Assembly (NCBI RefSeq): GCF_008329985.2
Contig: NZ_CP038437.2
Location: forward strand, 4,650,001 to 4,714,000
Direction of reading: 5' to 3'
DNA from: Halomonas binhaiensis
GTDB taxonomy: Bacteria; Pseudomonadota; Gammaproteobacteria; Pseudomonadales; Halomonadaceae
Length of the DNA: 64,000 bases
Shown here: in pieces, positions 1 through 8,750 of the stretch
Layout of the letters: every line of letters starts with the position of its first letter
How positions within the stretch are numbered: the stretch's first letter is position 1
Notes under the pieces: model-generated
Database searches by the model: none
What the model was told of the DNA's origin: nothing
The model's input: only the letters and a program-made list of their open reading frames with translations
Position numbers and translations under genes: made by a program

Positions 1-70
1 CTATCAGGTGGGTGAAGCGCTCAACCTGCTCAAGGCCTTGAATGTGCTTAGCCAGCGCAATGCCGGCTGA
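1..70 (+). CDS. C-terminal end of an unidentified protein (partial)
   Basis: An open frame enters from the left edge and ends at a TGA at 68-70, giving the last 22 residues (ending LSQRNAG). The piece is too short to name. It is convergent with the ubiquinone-hydroxylase gene that ends at 133, and the 62 bases between them contain an imperfect direct repeat of gagccactg-ncta but no clear terminator. Frame choice rests only on the absence of stops, so the call is tentative. Confidence 0.4.
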   Translation, partial: YQVGEALNLLKALNVLSQRNAG

Positions 71-132
71 GCCACTGTCTAGAGCCACTGCCTAGCACTG
101 TGACTCAGCCATCATCCACTCAACGAACCCAC

Positions 133-1389
133 TCAGCGACAGGACAGAGGTAGCCGGCCTCTCTGTCCTGTTGCCTGCTGCATGAGCAGGCGCTTGAGCG
201 GAGATAGCCGATTGACGCTGGAGAGCCCGAAGTTGCGCAGCAGGGTCACCGCCGGGTGCCGAGCACCAAACAACTGGCGGAAACCATCCATCAGCGCCAG
301 CATCGTCGCGTTGTCTCCCCGCCTACGGCGTTCATAACGAGCCAGCACAGCCGTTTCACCGAAGCCGACACCTCGACGTCGGCCCTCCAGCAGTTCTTCA
401 GCAAGCACCGCGGCGTCCATCAGCCCCAGATTCACGCCCTGCCCCGCCAATGGATGAATGCTATGAGCGGCATCACCGACCAGCGCCAATCCGGGCAGGT
501 GGTACGTCACAGCATGGCGCTGAGCCAAAGGGAAGGTGCGAGCTTCGTCGAGAACCTCCACCTTGCCGAGACGGTCATCGAAGGCCTGGGCCATGGCTTG
601 CCCCAGCGCCTCCCGCGATAGGCACGCCAGCTGGCTGGCGTGCTCAGGTGCGGTTGACCAGACGATGGAGCAATAGTGATCGTCACCATCTACCGTCAGC
701 GGCAGAAACGCCAAAGGGCCATTGGCAAGGAACACCTGGCGAGCCGTGGCTGCGTGGGGAAGAGCGGTACGCACCGTCGTGACCAGGGCATGATGCCCCG
801 TATCACGCTCGCTGATATCGATCCCGGCCATGCTGCGCAAGTGCGAACGCGCGCCATCGGCACCTACCACCAGGGCGGCCCTGAGCTTGCGGCCATCATC
901 CAACATGACGGCCCGTCCTTCCACGCTCTCTTCCAGGGAAGACACCTTGTGTGCATAGAGACGCACCACATTGGGCATTCGCTCCAGTTGCTCCTCAAGC
1001 GCAGCAAGCACCACATCGTTCTCGACGATATGGCCCAGGGTCGCGACACCGGCCTGATCCGCACGGAACGCGATACTTCCCGAGCCTTCACCATCCCAGA
1101 CGTGCATGGCGGTATAGGGCGTCGCTCGGCGCTGGCGAATCGTCTCCCAGGCCCTCAGACTACCTAGCAAGCGCTGGGAGACAGGCGTAAGCGCACTGAC
1201 CCTGGGAGCCGGCAAGCCATCCCCCACGCCATCCAGGGATAAGGAAAAGGGACGAGCATCGACCATGGCCACACTTACCCCGTCACGGCCAAGAAGCGCT
1301 GCCAACGCAGCCCCCACCATGCCGATACCCACGATGACAACATCAAAATCCTGCGGTGCCGCAGCACCTTGTTGAGTCTTGTCCTGCAT
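133..1389 (-). CDS. ubiI: FAD-dependent ubiquinone hydroxylase, UbiI/VisC type
   Basis: Flavoprotein monooxygenase of the UbiH/UbiF/UbiI family, which hydroxylates the aromatic ring during ubiquinone biosynthesis. The dinucleotide-binding GxGxxG lies near residues 20-26 (VVIVGIGMVG). The second FAD motif with GDAAHSIHPLAGQG lies near residue 300. The 418 residues are close to the roughly 400 of E. coli UbiI. An in-frame ATG at 1422 would add 11 residues. It follows a paralogue (ubiH) and pepP in the same direction, the order known from E. coli pepP-ubiH-ubiI. The C5, C1 or C6 regiospecificity cannot be read from sequence, so UbiI is assigned mainly by position in the operon. Confidence 0.82.
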   Translation of the reverse strand: MQDKTQQGAAAPQDFDVVIVGIGMVGAALAALLGRDGVSVAMVDARPFSLSLDGVGDGLPAPRVSALTPVSQRLLGSLRAWETIRQRRATPYTAMHVWDGEGSGSIAFRADQAGVATLGHIVENDVVLAALEEQLERMPNVVRLYAHKVSSLEESVEGRAVMLDDGRKLRAALVVGADGARSHLRSMAGIDISERDTGHHALVTTVRTALPHAATARQVFLANGPLAFLPLTVDGDDHYCSIVWSTAPEHASQLACLSREALGQAMAQAFDDRLGKVEVLDEARTFPLAQRHAVTYHLPGLALVGDAAHSIHPLAGQGVNLGLMDAAVLAEELLEGRRRGVGFGETAVLARYERRRRGDNATMLALMDGFRQLFGARHPAVTLLRNFGLSSVNRLSPLKRLLMQQATGQRGRLPLSCR

Positions 1390-1497
1390 CCCAAGGTCCA
1401 CTTCAACAGATTGGCCTATCATCTCATAACCCGACCCTTGGGGAGACCTGCTCTCGCTTTCTCTCCACTACGACCTCTCCACTACGATCTTTCTACC

Positions 1498-2751
1498 CTA
1501 TCTCTCAACCCCCATGGCTCGACGAGCCAGGCTGCGACGCAAGGGATCGGCAAGATTGAGGCCGATCAGCCCAGCAGCACGAATATGGGATATCAGTGGT
1601 TGATCAATGTCGAAGAGCCGGATCAGGCCATCACTGAAGCGAATGACATTACGCCGGTCCGACTCGCGGCGTGCGTCGAAATCCGTAAGTGTTGCTGCAC
1701 TGCCGGGTGCCTGCCCATTGGCCATGCCGTTCTCGATTGCTTCGACCAGATCCATGACGCCACGCAAGGCCAGATTGAAGCCTTGCCCGGCCACAGGGTG
1801 CAGGGCATGAGCCGCATTGCCCAGCACCGCCAATCCAGGGCGCACTGTCTCACGTGCCGTCACCAGTGATAGTGGGTAGGCATGCCGGGTTCCTACTTTG
1901 AGAAAGGCGCCTGCACGCTCACCGAAGGCGTGTTGAAGCTCGGCCAAAAAGTCCTGATCCGACAGTTCCATGCGGCGCTGCTCAGCGCCCTGCGAGTGCG
2001 TCCAGACCAGGCCCATGCCTTGCCCCTGCAACGGTAACAGGGCAATGGGCCCTTCCGCCGCAAAGCGCTCATAGGCGGTACCGCGATGAGGACGGCTGAC
2101 CGTCACATTGGTGATCAGGGCGACCTGGTCATAGGACTCGGTATCACTTGCGATACCCAACGCCTCCTTCATCCCGGATCGGCCACCATCCGCCAGTACC
2201 GTCAAGCCTGCCTGCAATGTCTGGCCTGTCGAGAGACGAAGGAGATGCCCTCCTTTCACTGCCTGAATGCTTTCCACCTTCGCAGGGCAGAACCACTCCA
2301 GTGGCAATGTCGCCAGATGACGATGCAGTACTCGTCCCATCCATTCATTGGGGACGACATACCCCATGGCTTCAACCCCCAACTCGGCCGCCCGCAACCT
2401 GGTCACACCCAGACGTCCCCGCTCACTGACATGGATCAGTGAGATCGGGCTGGCCTGCTCGGCCATCTGCGGCCACACCCCCAGTTTTTCGAAATGTGCA
2501 GCAGACCCTGCCGCTATCGCGCTGGACCTGGCATCAAAACTGGGCTGCCACAGTTCCTGATTGGAATCGAGTACAGGAAAGGCTTCGATAATGGCCACCC
2601 GGAGCCCCTTGCGCTGCACAAGCGGGGCCAGTGCCGCCCCAAGACTAGCGCCAACCAAGCCACCGCCAATGATGGCAATATCTACATTACATAATAACGA
2701 TGAATCGCAATCCTTCGGTTCGCGTGGCATACCCGCCTGACAACCCGGCAT
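1498..2751 (-). CDS. ubiH: 2-octaprenyl-6-methoxyphenol hydroxylase (UbiH family)
   Basis: Second FAD-dependent monooxygenase of ubiquinone synthesis. An N-terminal Rossmann motif IIGGGLVGASLG lies near residues 27-38, and the conserved GNAAHALHPVAGQGFN block, which binds FAD ribityl and phosphate, lies near residue 310. The start at 2751 is preferred because AGGAAAG lies directly upstream. An ATG at 2772 and another at 2730 are also in frame. The gene sits between pepP and ubiI, as in E. coli. The paralogue downstream shares the fold but differs clearly in sequence, so this is not a recent duplication. Confidence 0.85.
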   Translation of the reverse strand: MPGCQAGMPREPKDCDSSLLCNVDIAIIGGGLVGASLGAALAPLVQRKGLRVAIIEAFPVLDSNQELWQPSFDARSSAIAAGSAAHFEKLGVWPQMAEQASPISLIHVSERGRLGVTRLRAAELGVEAMGYVVPNEWMGRVLHRHLATLPLEWFCPAKVESIQAVKGGHLLRLSTGQTLQAGLTVLADGGRSGMKEALGIASDTESYDQVALITNVTVSRPHRGTAYERFAAEGPIALLPLQGQGMGLVWTHSQGAEQRRMELSDQDFLAELQHAFGERAGAFLKVGTRHAYPLSLVTARETVRPGLAVLGNAAHALHPVAGQGFNLALRGVMDLVEAIENGMANGQAPGSAATLTDFDARRESDRRNVIRFSDGLIRLFDIDQPLISHIRAAGLIGLNLADPLRRSLARRAMGVER

Positions 2752-2806
2752 ATTCTTTCCTGTAAAAAGCATTACGTAACGGCATATCCGATAGCCTGCT
2801 AACTGG

Positions 2807-4264
2807 CTAATCAGTATTCATCCAGGCTTCAATATCATCCACCTGCTTGGGAACATCTGAGGTGATGACCCGGCCCCCATCGGCCGTCACCACAACATCA
2901 TCTTCAATACGTACCCCCAAGCCGCACTGCTCTCCCAGGAACACTTCCCGGAGAGCAGTAACATCCGTGTCTTTCGATATATTCTTCTCGTGTATATAGA
3001 GTCCGGGCTCAATCGTGAGCACCATTCCCGGCTCCAGCAGGCGCGACCGACCGTCATCCTCGCGATAGGCGCCTGTGTCATGAACATCCAGACCCAGCCA
3101 GTGGGAGGTCGCATGGGGGTAGTAGGGTGCAATGCTATGATCTGCCAGGCGGGCCTCCAGAGGCCCTTCCAGCACCCCTTGGCGAATCAGGCCCGCGGTC
3201 AGATCACGCACGACACCACGGTGGATATCCTCCAGGCTGACGCCAGGGCGTACGGCCTCAATAGCACGATTCTGGGCGTGCAACACGAGATCGTACAGCG
3301 CACGCTGGGGTTTACTGAACCGCCCTGATGCTGGAAATGTGCGGCTGATGTCACCCGCATATAAAGCAAACTCGGCACCGGCATCCACCAACACCAGATC
3401 GCCGTCCTGCACGACACCGTCGTTCTCAATGTAGTGCAGGACGCAGGCATTCGCCCCTCCCGCCACAATCGACTCATAGGCTGGAGCGGACGCGCCATGC
3501 CAGCGAAAGACGTGTTCGATCTCGGCTTGCAGCTGATATTCCTTCAAGCCCGGCCCAACACAGGCCATGGCACGCAGATGGCCCAGCGCTGAGATTTTCG
3601 CTGCATGCTCCAGCAAAGCAATTTCAGCCGAGCTTTTCAGCATACGTCGTGCGGCCAGGTACGATGCCAGGTCGTGAAACTGGGGGGGCACCTTGCCGGC
3701 AGACGCCAGGCGTTCACGGCTCGCTTCCAGCTCCGTTACCAGGTGCTTGTCTCCGGCATTGCAATAGACCCGCTCATGCCCGGCAAGCAGATGATCAAGC
3801 GCCGCCTCCCGCTCGCGGTTTTCTATCGCATGATCGATGCCAAACAGCTGCCGAGCACCGCTGGCACCTAGACGGGGGCCCATCCAGCGCTCCAGCTCTA
3901 CATCCCTGTCCTGGCAAAACAATACGCTGAGAGCCGTGCCATCCTTGCGATCGACATCATGCTGTTGCGGCGGCTCGGGTAACAGCACCAGCAAGGCTTC
4001 AGGTTCGGGGAAGCCACACAGATAATGCAAGTCGCTGTTCTGGCGGAATGGGTATTCACTGTCTCGTGAGCGCATTACGGGATGCGCACCACGCACGACA
4101 ACGACACCAGGGGAGGGAAGAGCGCCCATCAGCGCCTGGCGGCGCTGACGGTATTCCTCCAGGCTTATGGGCTCAGGAGGTTCAGAGATCAGTTTTCGGG
4201 AGAGTTCAGCGATCCTGGAAAGCTGATGATGGGATAATTCAGTGCGTGGTCCTGGAGTCCTCAT
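2807..4264 (-). CDS. pepP: Xaa-Pro aminopeptidase P
   Basis: Metallopeptidase M24B that removes an N-terminal residue preceding proline. The N-terminal AMP_N domain carries the typical FRQNSDLHYLCGF segment. The catalytic pita-bread domain shows the five metal ligands: Asp in LVDAG, Asp in GDISRTFP, His in HATSHWLG, Glu in TIEPGLY and Glu in RIEDDVVV. An ATG at 4264 with GGAGAAGGTGG just upstream was chosen, which gives 485 residues. Longer in-frame extensions would run far into ygfB in another frame and look spurious. The start overlaps the 3' end of ygfB by 26 bases, which suggests translational coupling. Confidence 0.9.
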   Translation of the reverse strand: MRTPGPRTELSHHQLSRIAELSRKLISEPPEPISLEEYRQRRQALMGALPSPGVVVVRGAHPVMRSRDSEYPFRQNSDLHYLCGFPEPEALLVLLPEPPQQHDVDRKDGTALSVLFCQDRDVELERWMGPRLGASGARQLFGIDHAIENREREAALDHLLAGHERVYCNAGDKHLVTELEASRERLASAGKVPPQFHDLASYLAARRMLKSSAEIALLEHAAKISALGHLRAMACVGPGLKEYQLQAEIEHVFRWHGASAPAYESIVAGGANACVLHYIENDGVVQDGDLVLVDAGAEFALYAGDISRTFPASGRFSKPQRALYDLVLHAQNRAIEAVRPGVSLEDIHRGVVRDLTAGLIRQGVLEGPLEARLADHSIAPYYPHATSHWLGLDVHDTGAYREDDGRSRLLEPGMVLTIEPGLYIHEKNISKDTDVTALREVFLGEQCGLGVRIEDDVVVTADGGRVITSDVPKQVDDIEAWMNTD

Positions 4265-4835
4265 CCACCTTCTCCACCTGGGGCTGGCCCGGGTGCTGCT
4301 CGGTGTAGAGCAGCATCGCGGCCATGCGAGCATGCTCGGACAAGGCGAATAAATCGCCTTCATTCTCGGCGTTGTCGTCAATGTCGGTTTCTATTCCCGT
4401 CAGACCGGCAAGATCCTCAATGGCCTCTCGCAGAGCTGCCGACCATTTCGTACGCGCATCATCACCAGCATCCTCTATGACTTCCATGAATCCCAGCGTC
4501 CACTCCTTGAGTCCCTGGGCACGCTCAGCCAAGGAAAATACTTCATCTGGAAGGAGAGGCTCGAAGTTCAGCTCACTGGCCGCCAAGGCATCCAGGGTCT
4601 GACGACGCCAGGCCAACAGGCGTTCGGCACTGGGCTCGTCACGCGGCTGCTCAACACCAAGACTCATGCATACTTCTTCCAGCCAGACTTCGGCACTCAG
4701 GTCGTGAAGTGCCAGGGATGCACACAGGCGTCCATCAAGGAAGGCGGGGGATTGCATGCTGCCATGCAAGAGAAATACATCGGCAATGGTTGAAAAATCC
4801 TGACGTTCGCTGATCAATGACATAGTAGTATCCAT
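4239..4835 (-). CDS. ygfB: YgfB/YecA family (UPF0149) protein
   Basis: A 198-residue acidic protein of the UPF0149 family. Family hallmarks visible are the N-terminal FLDGRLCASLALHD-like helix, a central GFMEVIEDAG segment and an acidic C-terminus (TDIDDNAENEGDL). It heads the ygfB-pepP-ubiH-ubiI transcription unit and is divergent from zapA, as in E. coli. The molecular role is not settled; work on Pseudomonas YgfB links it to regulation of a beta-lactam-response amidase, and that need not apply here. An alternative ATG at 4823 would remove four residues. Confidence 0.85.
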   Translation of the reverse strand: MDTTMSLISERQDFSTIADVFLLHGSMQSPAFLDGRLCASLALHDLSAEVWLEEVCMSLGVEQPRDEPSAERLLAWRRQTLDALAASELNFEPLLPDEVFSLAERAQGLKEWTLGFMEVIEDAGDDARTKWSAALREAIEDLAGLTGIETDIDDNAENEGDLFALSEHARMAAMLLYTEQHPGQPQVEKVDEDSRTTH

Positions 4836-4969
4836 TCGAGCCCCCGAGATACGGCGTTGACCAGTCCGCGAGGGCTCTCATATAGTGACTGGCAATCGAT
4901 ATCCTGATGGTAACGCATTGCTGCCTGCACTGCGCTGCTGTCCTATTTCCAGGCGCCTGGAGCCAGCCC

Positions 4970-5278
4970 ATGACCGACGCAACCCGGCACACTACCGATA
5001 TTTCCCTGCTTGAGCGCTCCTACACTATCGCCTGTCCGCCTGATCAGCAGGAAAGACTGGAGCGGGCAGCTCGCTACCTGGACCGCGCCATGCAGGGCAT
5101 CCATGCACAGGGCAAGATTCTGGATCGCGAGAAAGTCGCCATCATGGCAGCCCTGAACCTGGCCAATGAGTTGCTTGAGCTGCATGACGAGAGACGTTCC
5201 AGCGAACAGAGCGTCAATGCCCTGAACGAGCGCCTGACCCAGGCCCTGTCGGGAGCCCCCAGCCCCGATCGTCGTTGA
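4970..5278 (+). CDS. zapA: cell division protein ZapA
   Basis: A 102-residue ZapA homologue. An N-terminal beta-rich head (LLERSYTIACPPDQQERLERAARYLD) is followed by a long helix expected to form the antiparallel coiled-coil tetramer. ZapA bundles FtsZ protofilaments and stabilises the Z ring. The ATG at 4970 preceded by GGAG is preferred. The upstream extension to 4907 is rich in Cys and unlike the family. The gene is divergent from ygfB and immediately followed by 6S RNA, the classic zapA-ssrS-ygfA arrangement. Confidence 0.9.
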   Translation: MTDATRHTTDISLLERSYTIACPPDQQERLERAARYLDRAMQGIHAQGKILDREKVAIMAALNLANELLELHDERRSSEQSVNALNERLTQALSGAPSPDRR

Positions 5279-5364
5279 GCGATCGTTTCTTTGCTGCTTG
5301 CGTAATTCTCCAGTGAAGGACGGCTCTGCGTTGGATTCGTTGAGCCGATATTGAGTTATTCACT

Positions 5365-5392
5365 TTGGGCGCGGCCGTGGCTCTGGTACGAT
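5365..5392 (+). promoter_or_regulatory. probable promoter of 6S RNA
   Basis: TTGGGC at 5365-5370 and TACGAT at 5387-5392, spaced by 16 bases, lie just before the predicted 6S RNA 5' end near 5399. The match to sigma-70 consensus is moderate. Some transcription may also read through from zapA. Confidence 0.4.
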
Positions 5393-5398
5393 GAAGGG

Positions 5399-5582
5399 GT
5401 TCCCTGGGGTGTGCGCCAGTTGTTTATCGTCCCTCGAGCCTATGCGCAGTACCCAGGGGGCCATATGCTAGTCGGCCCTGTGTGCAAGTCCGTGCGACGG
5501 AAAGCCTGACGGTCCGACTGCGGCCACCCACCTTGAACCTTGGGTTCAAGGGCCAGAACGACAGCGGCATTCTGGGGAACTC
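5399..5582 (+). ncRNA. ssrS: 6S RNA
   Basis: The roughly 184-nt segment between zapA and the 5-formyl-THF cyclo-ligase gene resembles E. coli 6S RNA. It carries the 5' landmark GTCCCTCGAGCC (E. coli GTCCCCTGAGCC) and the very conserved 3' hairpin CCTTGAACC-ttggGTTCAAGG near 5531-5551. The terminal stem pairs GTTCCC at 5399-5404 with GGGGAAC at 5574-5580. The large central bubble lies between partly complementary strands. 6S RNA binds sigma-70 RNA polymerase as an open-promoter mimic in stationary phase. Ends are estimated from the closing stem. Confidence 0.88.
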
Positions 5583-5751
5583 TTCATTCGACGCTTGCAT
5601 CTGAAAGCGGACATTGAAGCTTGAAAGGCTCATCTGTTGCCACAACAGATATGGACTCTCCTGGAGGGTATGACGGTTGTCAGTACGCCTCCTGCATGAC
5701 ACTCCTGTAATATCCTCGCTGATGACGGATTTCTCCGGACGCGAGGTTCAC

Positions 5752-6441
5752 GTGACAGACTTCTCCTCCATCTGCTCTGGGCAGGCATCTCAGGCTCAGC
5801 GGCAACAAAATTCCCAGCTACATAGCTCTCAACTGCTCCGTTCTCAACTGCGCCGCGAGTTACGACAGCGCAGAAGAGCCCTCAGCGCCGCCCAGCAAAA
5901 GGCAGCCAGCAAAGCCTTGGGTGCCCAACTGCGCAGCCTGCCAGAGCTGCTGGCGGCACGTCGTGTGGCCTTGTACCTGCCCAACGATGGAGAAATCGAC
6001 CCTCGGCCTCTGCTGGATTGGCTACATCGCCGCGGTGCTCATGCCTATTTGCCCGTGCTTCGGCCGCTGGCCAACAATGCCTTGTGGTTTGTGCGTTATG
6101 ACCACAACACCCCCATGGTCCGAAACCGCTTCGGCATCCAGGAGCCGGACACTCGCCACGGAGCCCACCCCGCCCGGCGCCTGCCGGCCTGGGCCCTGAG
6201 TGTCATCCTGATGCCACTGGTGGGGTTTGATGACCAAGGACAACGCCTAGGCATGGGTGGCGGCTTCTATGACCGGACCCTGGCCTTCACTCACCCTGAG
6301 CGCGGCAACCCCGGACCTAGACCAAAACTCATCGGCCTTGCCCATGAAGTGCAACGCATGGAGAAACTACCCATCGCTTCCTGGGATGTACCTCTTGATG
6401 CCATTGCAACGGATATGCGGGTCATACGTCCCGGGAATTGA
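5752..6441 (+). CDS. ygfA: 5-formyltetrahydrofolate cyclo-ligase
   Basis: Converts 5-formyl-THF to 5,10-methenyl-THF with ATP. Family motifs are the N-terminal basic helix LRRELRQRRRALS, the central LPNDGEIDPRPLL stretch, and the C-terminal MPLVGFDDQGQRLGMGGGFYDRTL, which holds the ATP/folate-binding glycine run. A GTG at 5752 with GAGG five bases upstream is preferred, giving 229 residues. ATGs at 5722 and 5677 are also in frame but lack good ribosome sites. It directly follows 6S RNA and is probably co-transcribed with it, as in E. coli where the two are processed from one transcript. Confidence 0.87.
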   Translation: MTDFSSICSGQASQAQRQQNSQLHSSQLLRSQLRRELRQRRRALSAAQQKAASKALGAQLRSLPELLAARRVALYLPNDGEIDPRPLLDWLHRRGAHAYLPVLRPLANNALWFVRYDHNTPMVRNRFGIQEPDTRHGAHPARRLPAWALSVILMPLVGFDDQGQRLGMGGGFYDRTLAFTHPERGNPGPRPKLIGLAHEVQRMEKLPIASWDVPLDAIATDMRVIRPGN

Positions 6442-6536
6442 CGACGCTTTTCATCCGCGATGTTTCACCGCTCGAATCGCCCAAGCCGGGCTTCCTAATA
6501 TTGCTATTTAAAGAACACTGTTTCCTTTAAAAAGGA

Positions 6537-6575
6537 AAACTCCGGTTGTTCCTTTGTATGGAACAACCGGAGTTT
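6537..6575 (-). terminator. strong intrinsic terminator for the small gene upstream on the minus strand
   Basis: A perfect 16-bp inverted repeat (arms 6537-6552 and 6560-6575, 7-base loop). Read on the minus strand the stem is followed by a run containing TTTTCCTTTTT, the expected U-rich tail. It lies 66 bases past the stop of the 31-residue gene. The plus strand lacks a T run, but the stem could also slow transcription leaving ygfA. A second small palindrome (tttccttt/aaaggaaa) sits at 6521-6538. Confidence 0.75.
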
Positions 6576-6641
6576 GAATGTTCGATTTCGCACAGACAAC
6601 TATGCTGTCTTCAGGTGGCTTTTTCTGCTTCTACCGCCTGT

Positions 6642-6737
6642 TCAACCACCTACCAGTGCCTGAGCGTAGCCGGTGGCAACGACCCCGATAGCGAATACCA
6701 AAACCAGCACCGCAACTAGATCGGGCTTGCGATTCAT
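6642..6737 (-). CDS. 31-residue single-pass membrane peptide
   Basis: An ATG at 6737 with AGGGAG seven bases upstream opens a 31-codon frame. It begins MNRKPDL, has one hydrophobic segment (VAVLVLVFAIGVVATG, about residues 8-23) and ends QALVGG. The charged N-terminus followed by a hydrophobic stretch predicts an inner-membrane protein with its N-terminus in the cytoplasm. Good ribosome site, sensible composition and a dedicated downstream terminator support a real gene. I believe similar short proteins occur in Pseudomonas and relatives, but I cannot check this. Function is unknown. It stands alone between ygfA and ilvA. Confidence 0.65.
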   Translation of the reverse strand: MNRKPDLVAVLVLVFAIGVVATGYAQALVGG

Positions 6738-7099
6738 CCCCTGACTCCCTTAGCGATCGTTACCGACCGCAAGCGCATGGGAAACACAAGCTCGTGCTTC
6801 CCTCCCATGAGCATTCATTAGCTGAAACAGAATATAGAGCGCTATTGAAAGGATGACAAATCGCGACATAACCAACGATCAATGCGTAAACGCGATATCA
6901 GCCTTTCGCCAGCATCTCTGGGAAAAATCCGAGAGAGCTAACACTCAATCCGCGCGAAGAATACGCGGCTTGAATGAAAGAAGCCATAGACAACATGCAA
7001 AGTCATCTAATTCTTACACTAAAGTCAGATGACTCGGCTTAGCATCCTGATAAATTCCGTTTCTAGAGCGTCCATGCCTGAAATTTAGCAGGCTTATTT
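6738..7099. other. intergenic region upstream of the small membrane peptide
   Basis: About 360 bases without a credible gene. It must hold the promoter of the 31-residue peptide (minus strand) and the 3' end of the ilvA transcript. Visible are an AT-rich stretch at 6820-6900, a short inverted repeat CCGCG-9-CGCGG near 6950-6970, and a weak hairpin (GCCTGAAA/TTTCAGGC, 7078-7107) overlapping the ilvA stop that might end ilvA transcription. No strong promoter could be pinned down. Confidence 0.4.
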
Positions 7100-8614
7100 T
7101 CAGGCCATGAATAATTTATAGGCCGGATTATTGCTTTCCTTCCAATAGTGATAACCGATCTTGTCAAAATACTCTTCGACATGAGTACGGTCGCCATTGG
7201 GGACCTGCATACCCACCAGCACCCGGCCGAATGCAGCGCCGTGGTTGCGATAATGAAACAGGGAAATATTCCAGTCCTGGGGAAGGTGAGTCAGGAAGTT
7301 CATCAGAGCGCCGGGGCGCTCGGGAAATTCGAAGCGATAGACTTCTTCGTCGAAGCGAGACTTTGGGCGTCCGCCGCCCAGATGGCGGATATGCAGCTTG
7401 GCCAGCTCATTGTCCGTGAGGTCCTCTACTGGATAGCCAGCTTCACGCAAACGCTCGATCACGGCCTGGCGATCTTCTCCACCTGGCTTGACCTGGACAC
7501 CCACGAAGATATGAGCATTCTCTTCATCGGCATAACGATAGTTGAATTCCGTCACCATTCGCTTGCCGATGGTGCGGCAGAACTTCTTGAAACTCCCGGG
7601 GACCTCGGGAATGGTCACTGCCAGGATAGCCTCACGCTGCTCCCCAAGTTCCGTCCGCTCTGCGATATGCTGCAGGCGATCAAAATTGGTGTTGGCCCCT
7701 GAGTTGACACACACCAGGGTCTGCCCTTCAGCGCCAGTCTGCTGGATGTATTTCTTCAAGCCAGCCAGGGACAGGGCACCAGAGGTTTCTGACACCGCGC
7801 GGGTATCCTCGAAGATATCCTTGACCGCGGCACACATCTCGTCCGTGTTCACAGTAATGACATCGTCGACCAGATCACGCACGATCTGGAATGGCACCTT
7901 GCCAATCTGGGCCACTGCCACACCTTCGGCAAAGACGCCTACATGCTCCAGCACGACTCGCTTTCCGGCCTTCATCGCAGCCTTGAGACAAGCGCTGTCT
8001 TCTGACTCGACCCCGATCACCTTGATCTCCGGGCGCAGGTACTTGATGTACGCTGCCATGCCGGCCAGCAGGCCGCCGCCTCCCACAGGGATGAACACTG
8101 CATCGATCGGCCCGCTGTGCTGTCGCAGAATCTCCATGGCCACCGTTCCCTGGCCCGCGACCACATCAATGTCGTCAAAGGGCGGGATATAGGTGTAGCC
8201 GTGCTCCTTGACCAGCTCCTGGGCATGCTCCGAAGCTGCATCAAAAGCATCGCCCTTGAGCACAACCTTGGCTCCCCAGCCGCGCACTGCGGCCACCTTG
8301 ATCTCCGGAGTAATGCGCGGCATCACGATGACAGCCTTGACCCCCATCAGCTTGGCCGCCATGGCCAGGCCCTGGGCATGATTGCCTGCTGAGGCCGCGA
8401 TCACTCCCTTGGCCCTCTGCGCCTCGCTCAACTGGGCCATCTTGTTGTATGCACCACGAATCTTGAACGAGTGGACAGGCTGCAGATCCTCGCGCTTGAT
8501 CAGAATTTGATTGCTGAAGCGACGTGACAATATGGGAGCAGGGGAGATCGGTGTTTCCCGCGCAGCTTCGTATACCCGAGCCTGGAGGATCTTCTTGACA
8601 GTAGCTTCAAGCAT
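7100..8614 (-). CDS. ilvA: threonine ammonia-lyase, biosynthetic
   Basis: PLP enzyme converting threonine to 2-oxobutanoate, the first step to isoleucine. The PLP lysine lies in HSFKIRGAY (about residue 55). The glycine-rich phosphate cradle is VGGGGLLAG near residue 185. Two C-terminal ACT-like domains (about residues 325-504) supply allosteric isoleucine/valine control, so this is the biosynthetic rather than catabolic enzyme. At 504 residues it matches E. coli IlvA (514). The ATG at 8614 is used; an ATG four codons earlier (8626) is possible. It is divergent from rpiA, an arrangement common in Pseudomonas and relatives. Confidence 0.93.
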   Translation of the reverse strand: MLEATVKKILQARVYEAARETPISPAPILSRRFSNQILIKREDLQPVHSFKIRGAYNKMAQLSEAQRAKGVIAASAGNHAQGLAMAAKLMGVKAVIVMPRITPEIKVAAVRGWGAKVVLKGDAFDAASEHAQELVKEHGYTYIPPFDDIDVVAGQGTVAMEILRQHSGPIDAVFIPVGGGGLLAGMAAYIKYLRPEIKVIGVESEDSACLKAAMKAGKRVVLEHVGVFAEGVAVAQIGKVPFQIVRDLVDDVITVNTDEMCAAVKDIFEDTRAVSETSGALSLAGLKKYIQQTGAEGQTLVCVNSGANTNFDRLQHIAERTELGEQREAILAVTIPEVPGSFKKFCRTIGKRMVTEFNYRYADEENAHIFVGVQVKPGGEDRQAVIERLREAGYPVEDLTDNELAKLHIRHLGGGRPKSRFDEEVYRFEFPERPGALMNFLTHLPQDWNISLFHYRNHGAAFGRVLVGMQVPNGDRTHVEEYFDKIGYHYWKESNNPAYKLFMA

Positions 8615-8750
8615 TCTGGTGTCCAACGTGTAGAGAAAGGCGAAAAATCATCTATTGGTAGCATTGCGCCGGGGCCAACGTCCAGCAGTACAGATATCCA
8701 TCGCTTATAATGGCTCGGCACAAACACTTTTCAGGAAACGCTTGCCCGCC

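Noticed and set aside
507..689. Short frames in the ubiI/ubiH region and many others across the window
   Set aside because: They overlap strongly supported genes in another frame and show no motif of their own.
5424..5702. A minus-strand frame across the 6S RNA
   Set aside because: The sequence is explained by 6S RNA structure and the frame has no homologue that I recognise.
8627..8750. Possible isoleucine attenuator or T-box before ilvA
   Set aside because: No leader peptide rich in Ile, Leu or Val and no terminator/antiterminator pair was seen in the ilvA-rpiA gap.
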